Under the pieces are notes generated by a model. The model ran no database searches, had not been told where the DNA came from, and saw only the letters and a program-made list of their open reading frames with translations. Positions 29,738 to 41,302 of a DNA stretch of 64,000 nt are shown piece after piece. The DNA lies in the NCBI GenBank assembly GCA_920105625.2, contig OV050030.1, forward strand, positions 149,647,488 through 149,711,487, given 5' to 3'. The first letter of the stretch is position 1, and each line of letters begins with the position of its first letter. The stretch comes from Clusia tigrina (taxonomy: Eukaryota; Arthropoda; Insecta; Diptera; Clusiidae). Position numbers and translations under genes: made by a program.

Positions 29738-30940
29738 CTATCGTTCAACAATATCCTGGTATTCTTCTTCCTCTTGATTTTCGAAATTGTTTGACTGTGA
29801 GATATGATTTACTCTTTGTTGTTTCAGACCGGTATATCTAGCTGTACCACTATTCGCCCTTTTTGAAGCCTGATTGGGATATGAAGGATAGGTATCATTA
29901 CCATTTTGGGTCGGTTGTCTGAACCGGGATGAATTGTCAATGTCCATTGGTTGGGGTGGTTCTTGTGTTACGTTTTGATTATTATCCCGTGTCTTTTGCT
30001 TAAAATATGGGTTTGTCCCCGGTTGAGAAGTATTATTTTCGGAGGGCAAATGTTTTTGCTGTCTATGCTCGTTGCGGTGAGCCTTTTCCTGGATACTTCT
30101 TGCAAAATTATTCGCGAATTGAAAACGCTCATGATTTGACTCAACTTCTTGGGCTAAGGCCAAAGCTGATGGCAGATCTTTTGGTCGTGCCGAGAAAAGA
30201 ACGTCGCTAAGAGCTTTTTTTGTTCCCGAGATGAATACTCGCAGTGCATCTGCTCTGTATTTTTCATTAAGAGAGGAAGCTATGGCAGAGTCATATGTCA
30301 TTATTGTTTTATTTATTAAGACCGTTAATTTCTTTGCTATTTCTTCATAGTATTGAATTATTGTCAAGCTTCCTTGACGAAGAATAGACAGCTCCTGCTC
30401 TATTAAGTAAATTGGCCGCTTATCAGCGTAAGTAAAATCAAGTCTCTTAATAATTGCTTTGAAATTTAATGGTGTGTCATATGAAGACAGTACCATATCG
30501 GTGGGGCCTTTGATTTTATTCCTAATTATACCCAAGGCTTGATAATGTTTGGAACTTCCCACATAATTTTCAAATATTTTATATGCGGTATGCGCAGCTT
30601 TCCGCCATGAAACATATGTTTCGATTTTGCCCTCAAAATCAGGCAAAGATTTAACGATGTCTAGTGTTTCGTCACATTTTACGCCGGGAGTTATTACAGC
30701 GTCAGTAAAAACTTCCACCTCTGGCGCGGATACTAATGTTCTACGGAATTTATTTTCCATTTCTAGAAGCTTTTGCTCGAATACTCTCGTTTGATTTTCA
30801 AGTCCAGAATTAACTGCGAACTCTAATAGAGTTTTCATATCGGACTGATTAAATGACATTTTCGGATGAATTTCACTCGGTCTAAGTATAGTTTTCAAAT
30901 CCGCCACTAATTTATCAACTTCAATATCACTATCACTCAT
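29738..30940 (-). CDS. gag: Gag (unit 2), C-terminally truncated, 400 codons
   Basis: The 87-base deletion removes the last 25 or so codons, including the slip heptamer, so the protein ends YQDIVER. The rest matches the other copies, with KGPTDM for KGPADM and SIQEKAHR for SIEEKAHR. Confidence 0.85.
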   Translation of the reverse strand: MSDSDIEVDKLVADLKTILRPSEIHPKMSFNQSDMKTLLEFAVNSGLENQTRVFEQKLLEMENKFRRTLVSAPEVEVFTDAVITPGVKCDETLDIVKSLPDFEGKIETYVSWRKAAHTAYKIFENYVGSSKHYQALGIIRNKIKGPTDMVLSSYDTPLNFKAIIKRLDFTYADKRPIYLIEQELSILRQGSLTIIQYYEEIAKKLTVLINKTIMTYDSAIASSLNEKYRADALRVFISGTKKALSDVLFSARPKDLPSALALAQEVESNHERFQFANNFARSIQEKAHRNEHRQQKHLPSENNTSQPGTNPYFKQKTRDNNQNVTQEPPQPMDIDNSSRFRQPTQNGNDTYPSYPNQASKRANSGTARYTGLKQQRVNHISQSNNFENQEEEEYQDIVER

Positions 30941-31236
30941 GAAATGGATTTATGTTTAACTAGCCGTAATAAAAACTCGCAAAAATCAATTACAACTCGC
31001 ACTGAATTTATAATTTTATTTTCCTTTTCCTTTTTTTTTTTTAAATAAGCACTCTACTTACATTTTTCAAGGTTTTTCTTAGAAAGATTATTTGTTTCTG
31101 CTGTTGCTGTTTTTTCGTGTTGTTTTTCCACGTAGCACGTAGCCGTTGTTGCTGCTGCTGTGTTTTTGTAGTTGCGTGTGACTGCAACGATGTTGATTTG
31201 TTTGGGTGAGTGAGTTCTGCTCCACCGATGGGCGCC

Positions 31237-31535
31237 AGTTAATGTTTTGTACTTATCTTGTGCGATGTCACGAAAATTAAGTACTCATTTATGGGTAAAC
31301 CATTCAAGTTTATTGCTCAAAACAGACTAAACTAAAATACAAAATATTCTTATTATGAAGCTAGCCTTGACTTATAATCGCTGGGGCAGCACTTATGTTA
31401 AAGCGGATTGGGTTTCGGGTGTCGGCGCATGGAATGTTGGCGGCAGCATAATTGTGCCAAAGTTGCAAAAGTAGCTGAACATGCACCGTTGACTGTGAAT
31501 TGCATGATCACCGGGTCAGTGAACTATGCCTGGCC
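31237..31535 (-). repeat. LTR between units 2 and 3
   Basis: 299 bases, same structure as the other internal LTRs. Confidence 0.85.
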
Positions 31536-32153
31536 TCCTTCGCTAGATTGAAGGCCGTCCTCGGTTTTCCTTAAAGTGTCCAGTACAATTTTCAGGGACG
31601 ATTTCTGTTTCCTTTTGTTTGAATTTTGATACCTCTTGCGAATTGAAAATCCGATAACCAGAGCGATGATGGTGAGTACGCTGAACGCCGTAGGCCATAC
31701 CATTAGCTTCCTTTCGACGTTGTTAATGTAGTGTGGGTTATCGAAGTTCAACCTCTGAAGATAGGGCAAACTCAAAATCTCCTGATGTCCGGTAATATTT
31801 AACATAGTCGATGCTGCAGAACCTGGGTGTCGTCGTATGATGTTTTTTGTGTTTCTGAATTGAGACCCATTTATCTGAACTTCATCGGCAATTGTCAGCA
31901 GGAAGGTGCCATGAATAAGCTTCTCTGTTTCATTGCCTATCTTTACTGTAGCTGTTTCGTCATTTATTATGATGATACCATCGTCTACCACCTCTAATGG
32001 CACTAGGTGACTGGGACGGGTATTGCATTGTGCAATGCGTCCAGAATGTAGTTGTAGCGCACAAGTTGTGAAAGGTAGCTCTTTGCAAAACGTAGCGGTA
32101 AGTGTAGCAGTACAATTTCCAATTGGCACGATTTTATTTTCACAGTCCGCCAC
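31524..32153 (-). pseudogene. env: Env membrane-anchor portion (unit 3), shortened by a 4-base deletion
   Basis: 209 codons. Loss of AAAC near 32222 shifts the frame upstream, so the ORF begins further inside than in other units. The membrane anchor and cytosolic tail remain. Confidence 0.75.
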
Positions 32154-32451
32154 ATTACCATATCCAGCAAAATGCAGTATGGTACCATTTCGCTGAACAG
32201 GAAACAGGGTTATCTTTTTACAATGCTAGGATCAGAATACTTAATAATAAAGTGTATAAATTTATAATCTAACAGAACAGTGACAAATGAAACTTCCACT
32301 AAGTCTGCTATTGTTATACTGGTAGAGTGCTCATTTAAAATTTGATTTAAATCTTCTCAACCAAGCATTGCCGGGTTCATAATTTGGATTTTTGCGAGTG
32401 TTATTGATAACATTAACATTTCAAGTTCTGAGATTACCATTCTATTTCTTG

Positions 32452-32994
32452 CTAGTAAATTTTTATAAGGTGTCCTGTTTCTATTTGTTTTTCCTTTGCA
32501 AATTTCATGATAATATTTATAGATTCTGTTATATTATTAATCTTTTCCTGAACTCTTGTGTTAACAACTGCCTGTCGGTTAATTGATTCATTAATCTCTT
32601 GTTGCCGAAATTTTAGTGTTTCAAAGTCAAGTCCAAGTCTTTTATTTAATTTCAAAAATACTTTGTCGCCTACTTGAAAAGTTCTGTCTCTTCTGTCGGT
32701 GTTATGTCCTTTTAATAATTGAGCTTTAGCAACTTTGTCCCTTATCTCTGCTTCAAATTCCGGTGAAGATGAATGTATTATATCAATTGGTCTCCTGTCC
32801 ACAACGGAGTGGACTGATTCGTTGTATTCTATTGTTGCCTGTAGTATTATCTCAACTGTGTCGCTCAAGTGTTTTTTCAATTTTAGACATGTAGCAATTT
32901 CCGATAGTGTACTATGGAATCTTTCCACTTGCCCGTTTGAACTGCTATGGAGAGGCGGAGAATTAATAATTCCTACGTCAAAGCGATTTTTCAA
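32452..32994 (-). pseudogene. fused integrase-Env ORF (unit 3)
   Basis: 180 codons. A 487-base deletion joins integrase (…KLNKRLG) directly to the Env helical region (DFETLKFRQQE…) in frame. It removes the integrase tail, the env splice acceptor, the signal peptide, the RQTRS cleavage site and the fusion peptide. It is a deletion product without expected function. Confidence 0.85.
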
Positions 32995-33068
32995 AAGTGA
33001 TTTTATTGTTCCTGAATTTAAAGATGGTTCATTATCGCATTATACGATCTTTGTGCGGGGGTAGAAAT

Positions 33069-33893
33069 TCATGAGTTGTAAAAGCATGGCTCGATGTCAA
33101 CTATGGTCCTAGAAGCAATAGGTTGAACAATTGCAAATTTCGAAAACTTATCGACACATGTTAGGAAATATTTGCTTTGAGTTGAATAAATATCAATATG
33201 GAGAATCTCTCCAAGTTGGTTAGGGACGGGCGTTTTGCCAATACACTGTACAAAGTATATGATATGTCTCGTTTTTTGTCCGAACATAATTTTGATATTT
33301 CGTGAATCTACCATGCCTTCGTCAATAATTATCTGATTTCGGTAACAATTTACTGGTTTGTCAGTCGACTCAATAGTGTATGTTAGCGAAAGTTCACTGT
33401 GTACAGTGGCCAGATCAGAGGGAGCATTTTCTTCCAGAGCGTGAACATTTTGTCTCGATAACGCATCGGCAACAAAATTTTCCTTCCCTGGCTTATAGAA
33501 AATTTTAGCGTTATGCTCGTCGATAAATGCTTTCCATCTCTTTATTTTCGCGTTCGTATTTCTATGTGAAACCGCGAATGTCAGTGGTTGGTGATCAGTG
33601 TAAATGTTCAAGTTCTTTACCCCATACAAATAGCTTCTTAGAGATTTTAGAGCCCATACTACGGCAAGTAGTTCACGCTCGTTTGTCGCGAAGTTTAACT
33701 CGTTATCCTTTAACGTTCTCGAAATCATTGCAATTGGCTTCTTATCTTGAGATAAGACTGCACCTAGGCCAGACGATGAAGCGTCTGTCGGCAAGTCAAA
33801 TGACTTCTGATAGTCGGGATATAGGAGCATGACGTCCTCTGAAACTAGGATATCTTTTAATTTTTGAAAAGCTGAACATTGTTTTTCGTCCAA
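33069..33893 (-). pseudogene. pol: RNase H and integrase core (unit 3), 274 codons, early frameshift
   Basis: As in unit 1 up to VDIEPC, then a 1-base deletion gives FYNS and a stop. The shared TAA before CDNEP is still present downstream. Confidence 0.8.
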
Positions 33894-33929
33894 ATGAACA
33901 GATATTTTCTTTGATTGTCCCGCACTTAC

Positions 33930-35207
33930 TTATCCGTTGTCCCCCTTCAGCTCGTCCGTTAGTGGTTTAGCTATGGACGCGAAATCCTTTATGAAACATC
34001 TATAGTAGCCCGCTAGGCCAAGGAATGATCTTAAATGGAACAACGTTGTAGGTTGCTCGAACTTTGCGATTGCTTCTGTTTTGCTGGGGTTGGTTGTGAT
34101 ACCCCCACGAGATACCACGAATCCAAGATACTCAACTTTTTCTTTAAAAAAGATAGACTTTTCCCGCGATACCCTCATGTTTGCATTATACAGTCTGTCC
34201 AAAACCCCTGCGATGTGCTTTACATGATCTTCCATATTTTCCGAGAATATGATCACATCATCTACGTAAGCGTAGCATGATTTTCCGATCTGTTCCCGTA
34301 GCACATCGTCAATAGCTCGCTGAAAAATTCCTGGAGCGTTTTTAAGGCCAAAGGGAAGCCTGCAAAATTCATACTTCCCATTTCCTACGGAAAATGCTGT
34401 TTTTTCCCTGTCTTTTTCTGCCAGGAGGATTTGATGAAATCCTGATTTCAGATCGAGGGTAGTGAAGTATTTTGCTTTTCCAAGATTTGAGAGGGTAGCA
34501 ACTATGTTCGGGATAGGGTACTTATCATCAACCGTTTTTGAATTCAATTTATGAACGTCTATAACGAGGCGTTTCTTTCTGTTTCCGTGTTCGTCAGTTC
34601 CCTTTTTGTCTACTACCCATACCGGATTATTGTACGGTGATCTTGAAGGCCTAATAATATTATCTCTGAGCATACTATTTACTTCACTATTTACAAAGTC
34701 TGAAACTCCTAATGGGTAGGGATATAATTTTGAATAAATGGGGTCCTCGTCTTCTGTTCGAATTGTGGCGATAATATTCGTGTTATACGGGAGTGCCTCA
34801 TTTGGGTCAGCAAATACAGATATTCTTTCCTTCAACATTTTTTTAAAATTTTTATCTATTTCTAGGGGGACTTCTATGTTTTCGATTTCCGTAAAATTTA
34901 CACTTGCGCATTTTTTGAATATAATTATTTCGGATCCAGATCGGGTATTTAAAGTTTTATTCTTAAAGTCTAAGGTGGCATTTACTCTATTTAATAGATC
35001 AAGCCCAATTATTCCATCAAAACTTGATAGATTTGGAAGCAAAAAGAATTCTGTTGTGACATCGAAAAGATGCAGAAGGCATTTTTCCTGAACGGGGTTA
35101 AAGCCATGAATTGACTTAACCAAAAACTTTTCTTTTACCGAGGTTACGTTTTTTAATTCTGGGATAGATTTTATGTAATTTTTTGAAGCGCCTGTGTCTG
35201 TGAGCAA
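33930..35207 (-). CDS. pol: protease and reverse transcriptase ORF (unit 3), 425 codons
   Basis: Same motifs and stop as unit 1. Reads KTAFSVGNG where unit 1 has KTALSVGNG, and KDRLF type on the opposite strand. Open and with intact DTGA and YVDD. Confidence 0.85.
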   Translation of the reverse strand: MLTDTGASKNYIKSIPELKNVTSVKEKFLVKSIHGFNPVQEKCLLHLFDVTTEFFLLPNLSSFDGIIGLDLLNRVNATLDFKNKTLNTRSGSEIIIFKKCASVNFTEIENIEVPLEIDKNFKKMLKERISVFADPNEALPYNTNIIATIRTEDEDPIYSKLYPYPLGVSDFVNSEVNSMLRDNIIRPSRSPYNNPVWVVDKKGTDEHGNRKKRLVIDVHKLNSKTVDDKYPIPNIVATLSNLGKAKYFTTLDLKSGFHQILLAEKDREKTAFSVGNGKYEFCRLPFGLKNAPGIFQRAIDDVLREQIGKSCYAYVDDVIIFSENMEDHVKHIAGVLDRLYNANMRVSREKSIFFKEKVEYLGFVVSRGGITTNPSKTEAIAKFEQPTTLFHLRSFLGLAGYYRCFIKDFASIAKPLTDELKGDNG

Positions 35208-35236
35208 TTTAATTGTTCTACCTGCTATCGTTCGCT

Positions 35237-36514
35237 CTACAAACGGCAGCAGGGAGCTTTGTCTAAAAAATTCACCTCTTGAAGCTGATTTTCATCGTCT
35301 ACATCTGTTACCTCTGACTCAACAATATCCTGGTATTCTTCTTCCTCTTGATTTTCGAAATTGTTTGACTGTGAGATATGATTTACTCTTTGTTGTTTCA
35401 GACCGGTATATCTAGCTGTACCACTATTCGCCCTTTTTGAAGCCTGATTGGGATATGAAGGATAGGTATCATTACCATTTTGGGTCGGTTGTCTGAACCG
35501 GGATGAATTGTCAATGTCCATTGGTTGGGGTGGTTCTTGTGTTACGTTTTGATTATTATCCCGTGTCTTTTGCTTAAAATATGGGTTTGTCCCCGGTTGA
35601 GAAGTATTATTTTCGGAGGGCAAATGTTTTTGCTGTCTATGCTCGTTGCGGTGAGCCTTTTCCTCGATACTTCTTGCAAAATTATTCGCGAATTGAAAAC
35701 GCTCATGATTTGACTCAACTTCTTGGGCTAACGCCAAAGCTGATGGCAGATCTTTTGGTCGTGCCGAGAAAAGAACGTCGCTAAGAGCTTTTTTTGTTCC
35801 CGAGATGAATACTCGCAGTGCATCTGCTCTGTATTTTTCATTAAGAGAGGAAGCTATGGCAGAGTCATATGTCATTATTGTTTTATTTATTAAGACCGTT
35901 AATTTCTTTGCTATTTCTTCATAGTATTGAATTATTGTCAAGCTTCCTTGACGAAGAATAGACAGCTCCTGCTCTATTAAGTAAATTGGCCGCTTATCAG
36001 CGTAAGTAAAATCAAGTCTATTAATAATTGCTTTGAAATTTAATGGTGTGTCATATGAAGACAGTACCATATCGGCGGGGCCTTTGATTTTATTCCTAAT
36101 TATACCCAAGGCTTGATAATGTTTGGAACTTCCCACATAATTTTCAAATATTTTATATGCGGTATGCGCAGCTTTCCGCCATGAAACATATGTTTCGATT
36201 TTGCCCTCAAAATCAGGCAAAGATTTAACGATGTCTAGTGTTTCGTCACATTTTACGCCGGGAGTTATTACAGCGTCAGTAAAAACTTCCACCTCTGGCG
36301 CGGATACTAATGTTCTACGGAATTTATTTTCCATTTCTAGAAGCTTTTGCTCGAATACTCTCGTTTGATTTTCAAGTCCAGAATTAACTGCGAACTCTAA
36401 TAGAGTTTTCATATCGGACTGATTAAATGACATTTTCGGATGAATTTCACTCGGTCTAAGTATAGTTTTCAAATCCGCCACTAATTTATCAACTTCAATA
36501 TCACTATCACTCAT
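35237..36514 (-). CDS. gag: Gag (unit 3), 425 codons, intact ORF
   Basis: Full-length copy with slip heptamer at 35264-35270. It carries one codon variant (GCGTTAGCC-type Ala region) shared only with unit 5. No knuckle, as in the other copies. Confidence 0.85.
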   Translation of the reverse strand: MSDSDIEVDKLVADLKTILRPSEIHPKMSFNQSDMKTLLEFAVNSGLENQTRVFEQKLLEMENKFRRTLVSAPEVEVFTDAVITPGVKCDETLDIVKSLPDFEGKIETYVSWRKAAHTAYKIFENYVGSSKHYQALGIIRNKIKGPADMVLSSYDTPLNFKAIINRLDFTYADKRPIYLIEQELSILRQGSLTIIQYYEEIAKKLTVLINKTIMTYDSAIASSLNEKYRADALRVFISGTKKALSDVLFSARPKDLPSALALAQEVESNHERFQFANNFARSIEEKAHRNEHRQQKHLPSENNTSQPGTNPYFKQKTRDNNQNVTQEPPQPMDIDNSSRFRQPTQNGNDTYPSYPNQASKRANSGTARYTGLKQQRVNHISQSNNFENQEEEEYQDIVESEVTDVDDENQLQEVNFLDKAPCCRL

Positions 36515-36810
36515 GAAATGGATTTATGTTTAACTAGCCGTAATAAAAACTCGCAAAAATCAATTAGAACTCGCACTGAATTTATAATTTTATTTTCCTT
36601 TTCCTTTTTTTTTTTTAAATAAGCACTCTACTTACATTTTTCAAGGTTTTTCTTAGAAAGATTATTTGTTTCTGCTGTTGCTGTTTTTTCGTGTTGTTTT
36701 TCCACGTAGCACGTAGCCGTTGTTGCTGCTGCTGTGTTTTTGTAGTTGCGTGTGACTGCAACGATGTTGATTTGTTTGGGTGAGTGAGTTCTGCTCCACC
36801 GATGGGCGCC

Positions 36811-37109
36811 AGTTAATGTTTTGTACTTATCTTGTGCGATGTCACGAAAATTAAGTACTCATTTATGGGTAAACCATTCAAGTTTATTGCTCAAAACAGA
36901 CTAAACTAAAATACAAAATATTCTTATTATGAAGCTAGCCTTGACTTATAATCGCTGGGGCAGCACTTATGTTAAAGCGGATTGGGTTTCGGGTGTCGGC
37001 GCATGGAATGTTGGCGGCAGCATAATTGTGCCAAAGTTGCAAAAGTAGCTGAACATGCACCGTTGACTGTGAATTGCATGATCACCAGGTCAGTGAACTA
37101 TGCCTGGCC
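36811..37109 (-). repeat. LTR between units 3 and 4
   Basis: 299 bases, same structure as the other internal LTRs; one base differs (CACCAGGTC for CACCGGGTC). Confidence 0.85.
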
Positions 37110-37877
37110 TCCTTCGCTAGATTGAAGGCCGTCCTCGGTTTTCCTTAAAGTGTCCAGTACAATTTTCAGGGACGATTTCTGTTTCCTTTTGTTTGAATTT
37201 TGATACCTCTTGCGAATTAAAAATCCTATAACCAGAGCGATGATGGTGAGTACGCTGAACGCCGTAGGCCATACCATTAGCTTCCTTTCGACGTTGTTAA
37301 TGTAGTGTGGGTTATCGAAGTTCAACCTCTGAAGATAGGGCAAACTCAAAATCTCCTGATGTCCGGTAATATTTAACATAGTCGATGCTGCAGAACCTGG
37401 GTGTCGTCGTATGATGTTTTTTGTGTTTCTGAATTGAGACCCATTTATCTGAACTTCATCGGCAATTGTCAGCAGGAAGGTGCCATGAATAAACTTGTCT
37501 GTTTCATTGCCTATCTTTACTGTAGCTGTTTCGTCATTTATTATGATGATACCATCGTCTACCACCTCTAATGGCACTAGGTGACTGGGACGGGTATTGC
37601 ATTGTGCAATGCGTCCAGAATGTAGTTGTAGCGCACAAGTTGTGAAAGGTAGCTCTTTGCAAAACGTAGCGGTAAGTGTAGCAGTACAATTTCCAATTGG
37701 CACGATTTTATTTTCACAGTCCGCCACATTACCATATCCAGCAAAATTCAGTATGGTACCATTTCGCTGAACAGGAAACAGGGTTATCTTTTTACAAACA
37801 ATGCTAGGATCAGAATACTTAATAATAAAGTGTATAAATTTATAATCTAACAGAACAGTGACAAATGAAACTTCCAT
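37098..37877 (-). pseudogene. env: Env membrane-anchor portion (unit 4)
   Basis: 259 codons after the in-frame TGA. Private changes include DKFIHG for DKLIHG and GFLIRKRY for GFSIRKRY at the membrane boundary. Confidence 0.75.
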
Positions 37878-38029
37878 TAAGTCTGCTATTGTTATACTGG
37901 TAGAGTGCTCATTTAAAATTTGATTTAAATCTTCTCAATCAAGCATTGCCGGGTTCATAATTTGGATTTTTGCGAGTGTTATTGATAACATTAACATTTC
38001 AAGTTCTGAGATTACCATTCTATTTCTTG

Positions 38030-38552
38030 CTAGTAAATTTTCATAAGGTGTCCTGTTTCTATTTGTTTTTCCTTTGCAAATTTCATGATAATATTTATAG
38101 ATTCTGTTATATTATTAATCTTTTCCTGAACTCTTGTGTTAACAACTGCCTGTCGGTTAATTGATTCATTAATCTCTTGTTGCCGAAATTTTAGTGCTTC
38201 AAAGTCAGTAAAATCAGGAGTCCCGGCAACAACTTTAAGAGCCGTTCCCAAAAAATTAAGACTCCGTGTCTGCCTATGGTGAATGGTTACAGTTTCTAGC
38301 AATGATGTAATATGACCTATATCGGATTCAAGAATTTTTTTCATATGGGACAGAGGGAATTGATTCATGAGTGATTTTGTCTCCCCGACAATTTCCGAGT
38401 ACATGGCTAAGTCTGATGAATGCCTTAGGAACTTAAATTCCTTCCAAATAACTGCATTTCCATCCATTAAGGGAATGTAGTCCGAATTCGAGTAGTCCAC
38501 AATCTTTCCAGTTGTTGCTGTTACAAAAAGTAAAACAAGTAAGATCCGAGCC
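38030..38552 (-). pseudogene. env: Env N-terminal portion (unit 4)
   Basis: Same leader, RQTRS and fusion-peptide region; EIVGETKS for EIVEETKS. Splice acceptor intact at 38556-38553. Confidence 0.8.
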
Positions 38553-39059
38553 CTAGAGAAAGATACAGAATAGGGTGAGTATTGAATGCTTTTTGTATCT
38601 TAAATTGTCCTTATGGACCTCCCTCCCCCTAATTAGGACCGTTGATCCCAGTTCGGCTTTCACTGTGACTTCTTCAAACAAAGGCGTTAATTTATTACCA
38701 AGTCTTTTATTTAATTTCAAAAATACTTTGTCGCCTACTTGAAAAGTTCTGTCTCTTCTGTCGGTGTTATGTCCTTTTAATAATTGAGCTTTAGCAACTT
38801 TGTCCCTTATCTCTGCTTCAAATTCCGGTGAAGATGAATGTATTATATCAATTGGTCTCCTGTCCACAACGGAGTGGACTGATTCGTTGTATTCTATTGT
38901 TGCCTGTAGTATTATCTCAACTGTGTCGCTCAAGTGTTTTTCCAATTTTAGACATGTAGCAATTTCCGATAGTGTACTATGGAATCTTTCCACTTGCCCG
39001 TTTGAACTGCTATGGAGAGGCGGAGAATTAATAATTCCTACGTCAAAGCGATTTTTCAA
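38553..39059 (-). pseudogene. pol: integrase C-terminal half (unit 4)
   Basis: 168 codons, catalytic Glu intact, preceded by the shared TAA. Confidence 0.8.
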
Positions 39060-39104
39060 AAGTGATTTAATTGTTCCTGAATTTAAAGATGGTTCATTAT
39101 CGCA

Positions 39105-39959
39105 TTATACGATCTTTGTGCGGGGGTAGAAATTCATGAGTTGTAAAATGCATGGCTCGATGTCAACTATGGTCCTAGAAGCAATAGGTTGAACAATTGC
39201 AAATTTCGAAAACTTATCGACACATGTTAGGAAATATTTGCTTTGAGTTGAATAAATATCAATATGGAGAATCTCTCCAAGTTGGTTAGGGACGGGCGTT
39301 TTGCCAATACACTGTACAAAGTATATGATATGTCTCGTTTTTTGTCCGAACATAATTTTGATATTTCGTGAATCTACCATGCCTTCGTCAATAATTATCT
39401 GATTTCGGTAACAATTTACTGGTTTGTCAGTCGACTCAATAGTGTATGTTAGCGAAAGTTCACTGTGTACAGTGGCCAGATCAGAGGGAGCATTTTCTTC
39501 CAGAGCGTGAACATTTTGTCTCGATAACGCATCGGCAACAAAATTTTCCTTCCCTGGCTTATAGAAAATTTTAGCGTTATGCTCGTCGATAAATGCTTTC
39601 CATCTCTTTATTTTCGCGTTCGTATTTCTATGTGAAACCGCGAATGTCAGTGGTTGGTGATCAGTGTAAATGTTCAAGTTCTTTACCCCATACAAATAGC
39701 TTCTTAGAGATTTTAGAGCCCATACTACGGCAAGTAGTTCACGCTCGTTTGTCGCGAAGTTTAACTCGTTATCCTTTAACGTTCTCGAAATCATTGCAAT
39801 TGGCTTCTTATCTTGAGATAAGACTGCACCTAGGCCAGACGATGAAGCGTCTGTCGGCAAGTCAAATGACTTCTGATAGTCGGGATATAGGAGCATGAAG
39901 TCCTCTGAAACTAGGATATCTTTTAATTTTTGAAAAGCTGAACATTGTTTTTCGTCCAA
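39105..39959 (-). pseudogene. pol: RNase H and integrase core N-terminal half (unit 4)
   Basis: 284 codons, as unit 1, with SEDFMLL for SEDVMLL. No zinc finger; ends at the shared stop. Confidence 0.8.
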
Positions 39960-39995
39960 ATGAACAGATATTTTCTTTGATTGTCCCGCACTTAC

Positions 39996-41273
39996 TTATC
40001 CGTTGTCCCCCTTCAGCTCGTCCGTTAGTGGTTTAGCTATGGACGCGAAATCCTTTATGAAACATCTATAGTAGCCCGCTAGGCCAAGGAATGATCTTAA
40101 ATGGAACAACGTTGTAGGTTGCTCGAACTTTGCGATTGCTTCTGTTTTGCTGGGGTTGGTTGTGATACCCCCACGAGATACCACGAATCCAAGATACTCA
40201 ACTTTTTCTTTAAAAAAGATAGACTTTTCCCGCGATACCCTCATGTTTGCATTATACAGTCTGTCCAAAACCCCTGCGATGTGCTTTACATGATCTTCCA
40301 TATTTTCCGAGAATATGATCACATCATCTACGTAAGCGTAGCATGATTTTCCGATCTGTTCCCGTAGCACATCGTCAATAGCTCGCTGAAAAATTCCTGG
40401 AGCGTTTTTAAGGCCAAAGGGAAGCCTGCAAAATTCATACTTCCCATTTCCTACGGAAAATGCTGTTTTTTCCCTGTCTTTTTCTGCCAGGAGGATTTGA
40501 TGAAATCCTGATTTCAGATCGAGGGTAGTGAAGTATTTTGCTTTTCCAAGATTTGAGAGGGTAGCAACTATGTTCGGGATAGGGTACTTATCATCAACCG
40601 TTTTTGAATTCAATTTATGAACGTCTATAACGAGGCGTTTCTTTCTGTTTCCGTGTTCGTCAGTTCCCTTTTTGTCTACTACCCATACCGGATTATTGTA
40701 CGGTGATCTTGAAGGCCTAATAATATTATCTCTGAGCATACTATTTACTTCACTATTTACAAAGTCTGAAACTCCTAATGGGTAGGGATATAATTTTGAA
40801 TAAATGGAGTCCTCGTCTTCTGTTCGAATTGTGGCGATAATATTCGTGTTATACGGGAGTGCCTCATTTGGGTCAGCAAATACAGATATTCTTTCCTTCA
40901 ACATTTTTTTAAAATTTTTATCTATTTCTAGGGGGACTTCTATGTTTTCGATTTCCGTAAAATTTACACTTGCGCATTTTTTGAATATAATTATTTCGGA
41001 TCCAGATCGGGTATTTAAAGTTTTATTCTTAAAGTCTAAGGTGGCATTTACTCTATTTAATAGATCAAGCCCAATTATTCCATCAAAACTTGATAGATTT
41101 GGAAGCAAAAAGAATTCTGTTGTGACATCGAAAAGATGCAGAAGGCATTTTTCCTGAACGGGGTTAAAGCCATGAATTGACTTAACCAAAAACTTTTCTT
41201 TTACCGAGGTTACGTTTTTTAATTCTGGGATAGATTTTATGTAATTTTTTGAAGCGCCTGTGTCTGTGAGCAA
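39996..41273 (-). CDS. pol: protease and reverse transcriptase ORF (unit 4), 425 codons
   Basis: Same as unit 3, with EDEDSIYS for EDEDPIYS. Protease and RT catalytic residues intact; same TAA at its end. Confidence 0.85.
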   Translation of the reverse strand: MLTDTGASKNYIKSIPELKNVTSVKEKFLVKSIHGFNPVQEKCLLHLFDVTTEFFLLPNLSSFDGIIGLDLLNRVNATLDFKNKTLNTRSGSEIIIFKKCASVNFTEIENIEVPLEIDKNFKKMLKERISVFADPNEALPYNTNIIATIRTEDEDSIYSKLYPYPLGVSDFVNSEVNSMLRDNIIRPSRSPYNNPVWVVDKKGTDEHGNRKKRLVIDVHKLNSKTVDDKYPIPNIVATLSNLGKAKYFTTLDLKSGFHQILLAEKDREKTAFSVGNGKYEFCRLPFGLKNAPGIFQRAIDDVLREQIGKSCYAYVDDVIIFSENMEDHVKHIAGVLDRLYNANMRVSREKSIFFKEKVEYLGFVVSRGGITTNPSKTEAIAKFEQPTTLFHLRSFLGLAGYYRCFIKDFASIAKPLTDELKGDNG

Positions 41274-41302
41274 TTTAATTGTTCTACCTGCTATCGTTCG
41301 CT

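Larger units (their letters stand above)
25258..31236 (-). mobile_element. errantivirus array unit 2
   Basis: 5979 bases. Private damage: an 87-base deletion at the gag/pol overlap (between 29746 and 29747) and an extra T in the run at 29351-29358 of the protease-RT region. It also has the TGA in env and the 4-G variant before the first pol stop shared with unit 5. Confidence 0.9.
31237..36810 (-). mobile_element. errantivirus array unit 3
   Basis: 5574 bases, the shortest unit. Private damage: a 487-base deletion joining integrase to env (near 32630), a 4-base deletion in env (near 32222) and a 1-base deletion in the integrase core (near 33082). Its env and gag match unit 5 in type, while its pol matches units 1 and 4. 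Confidence 0.9.
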
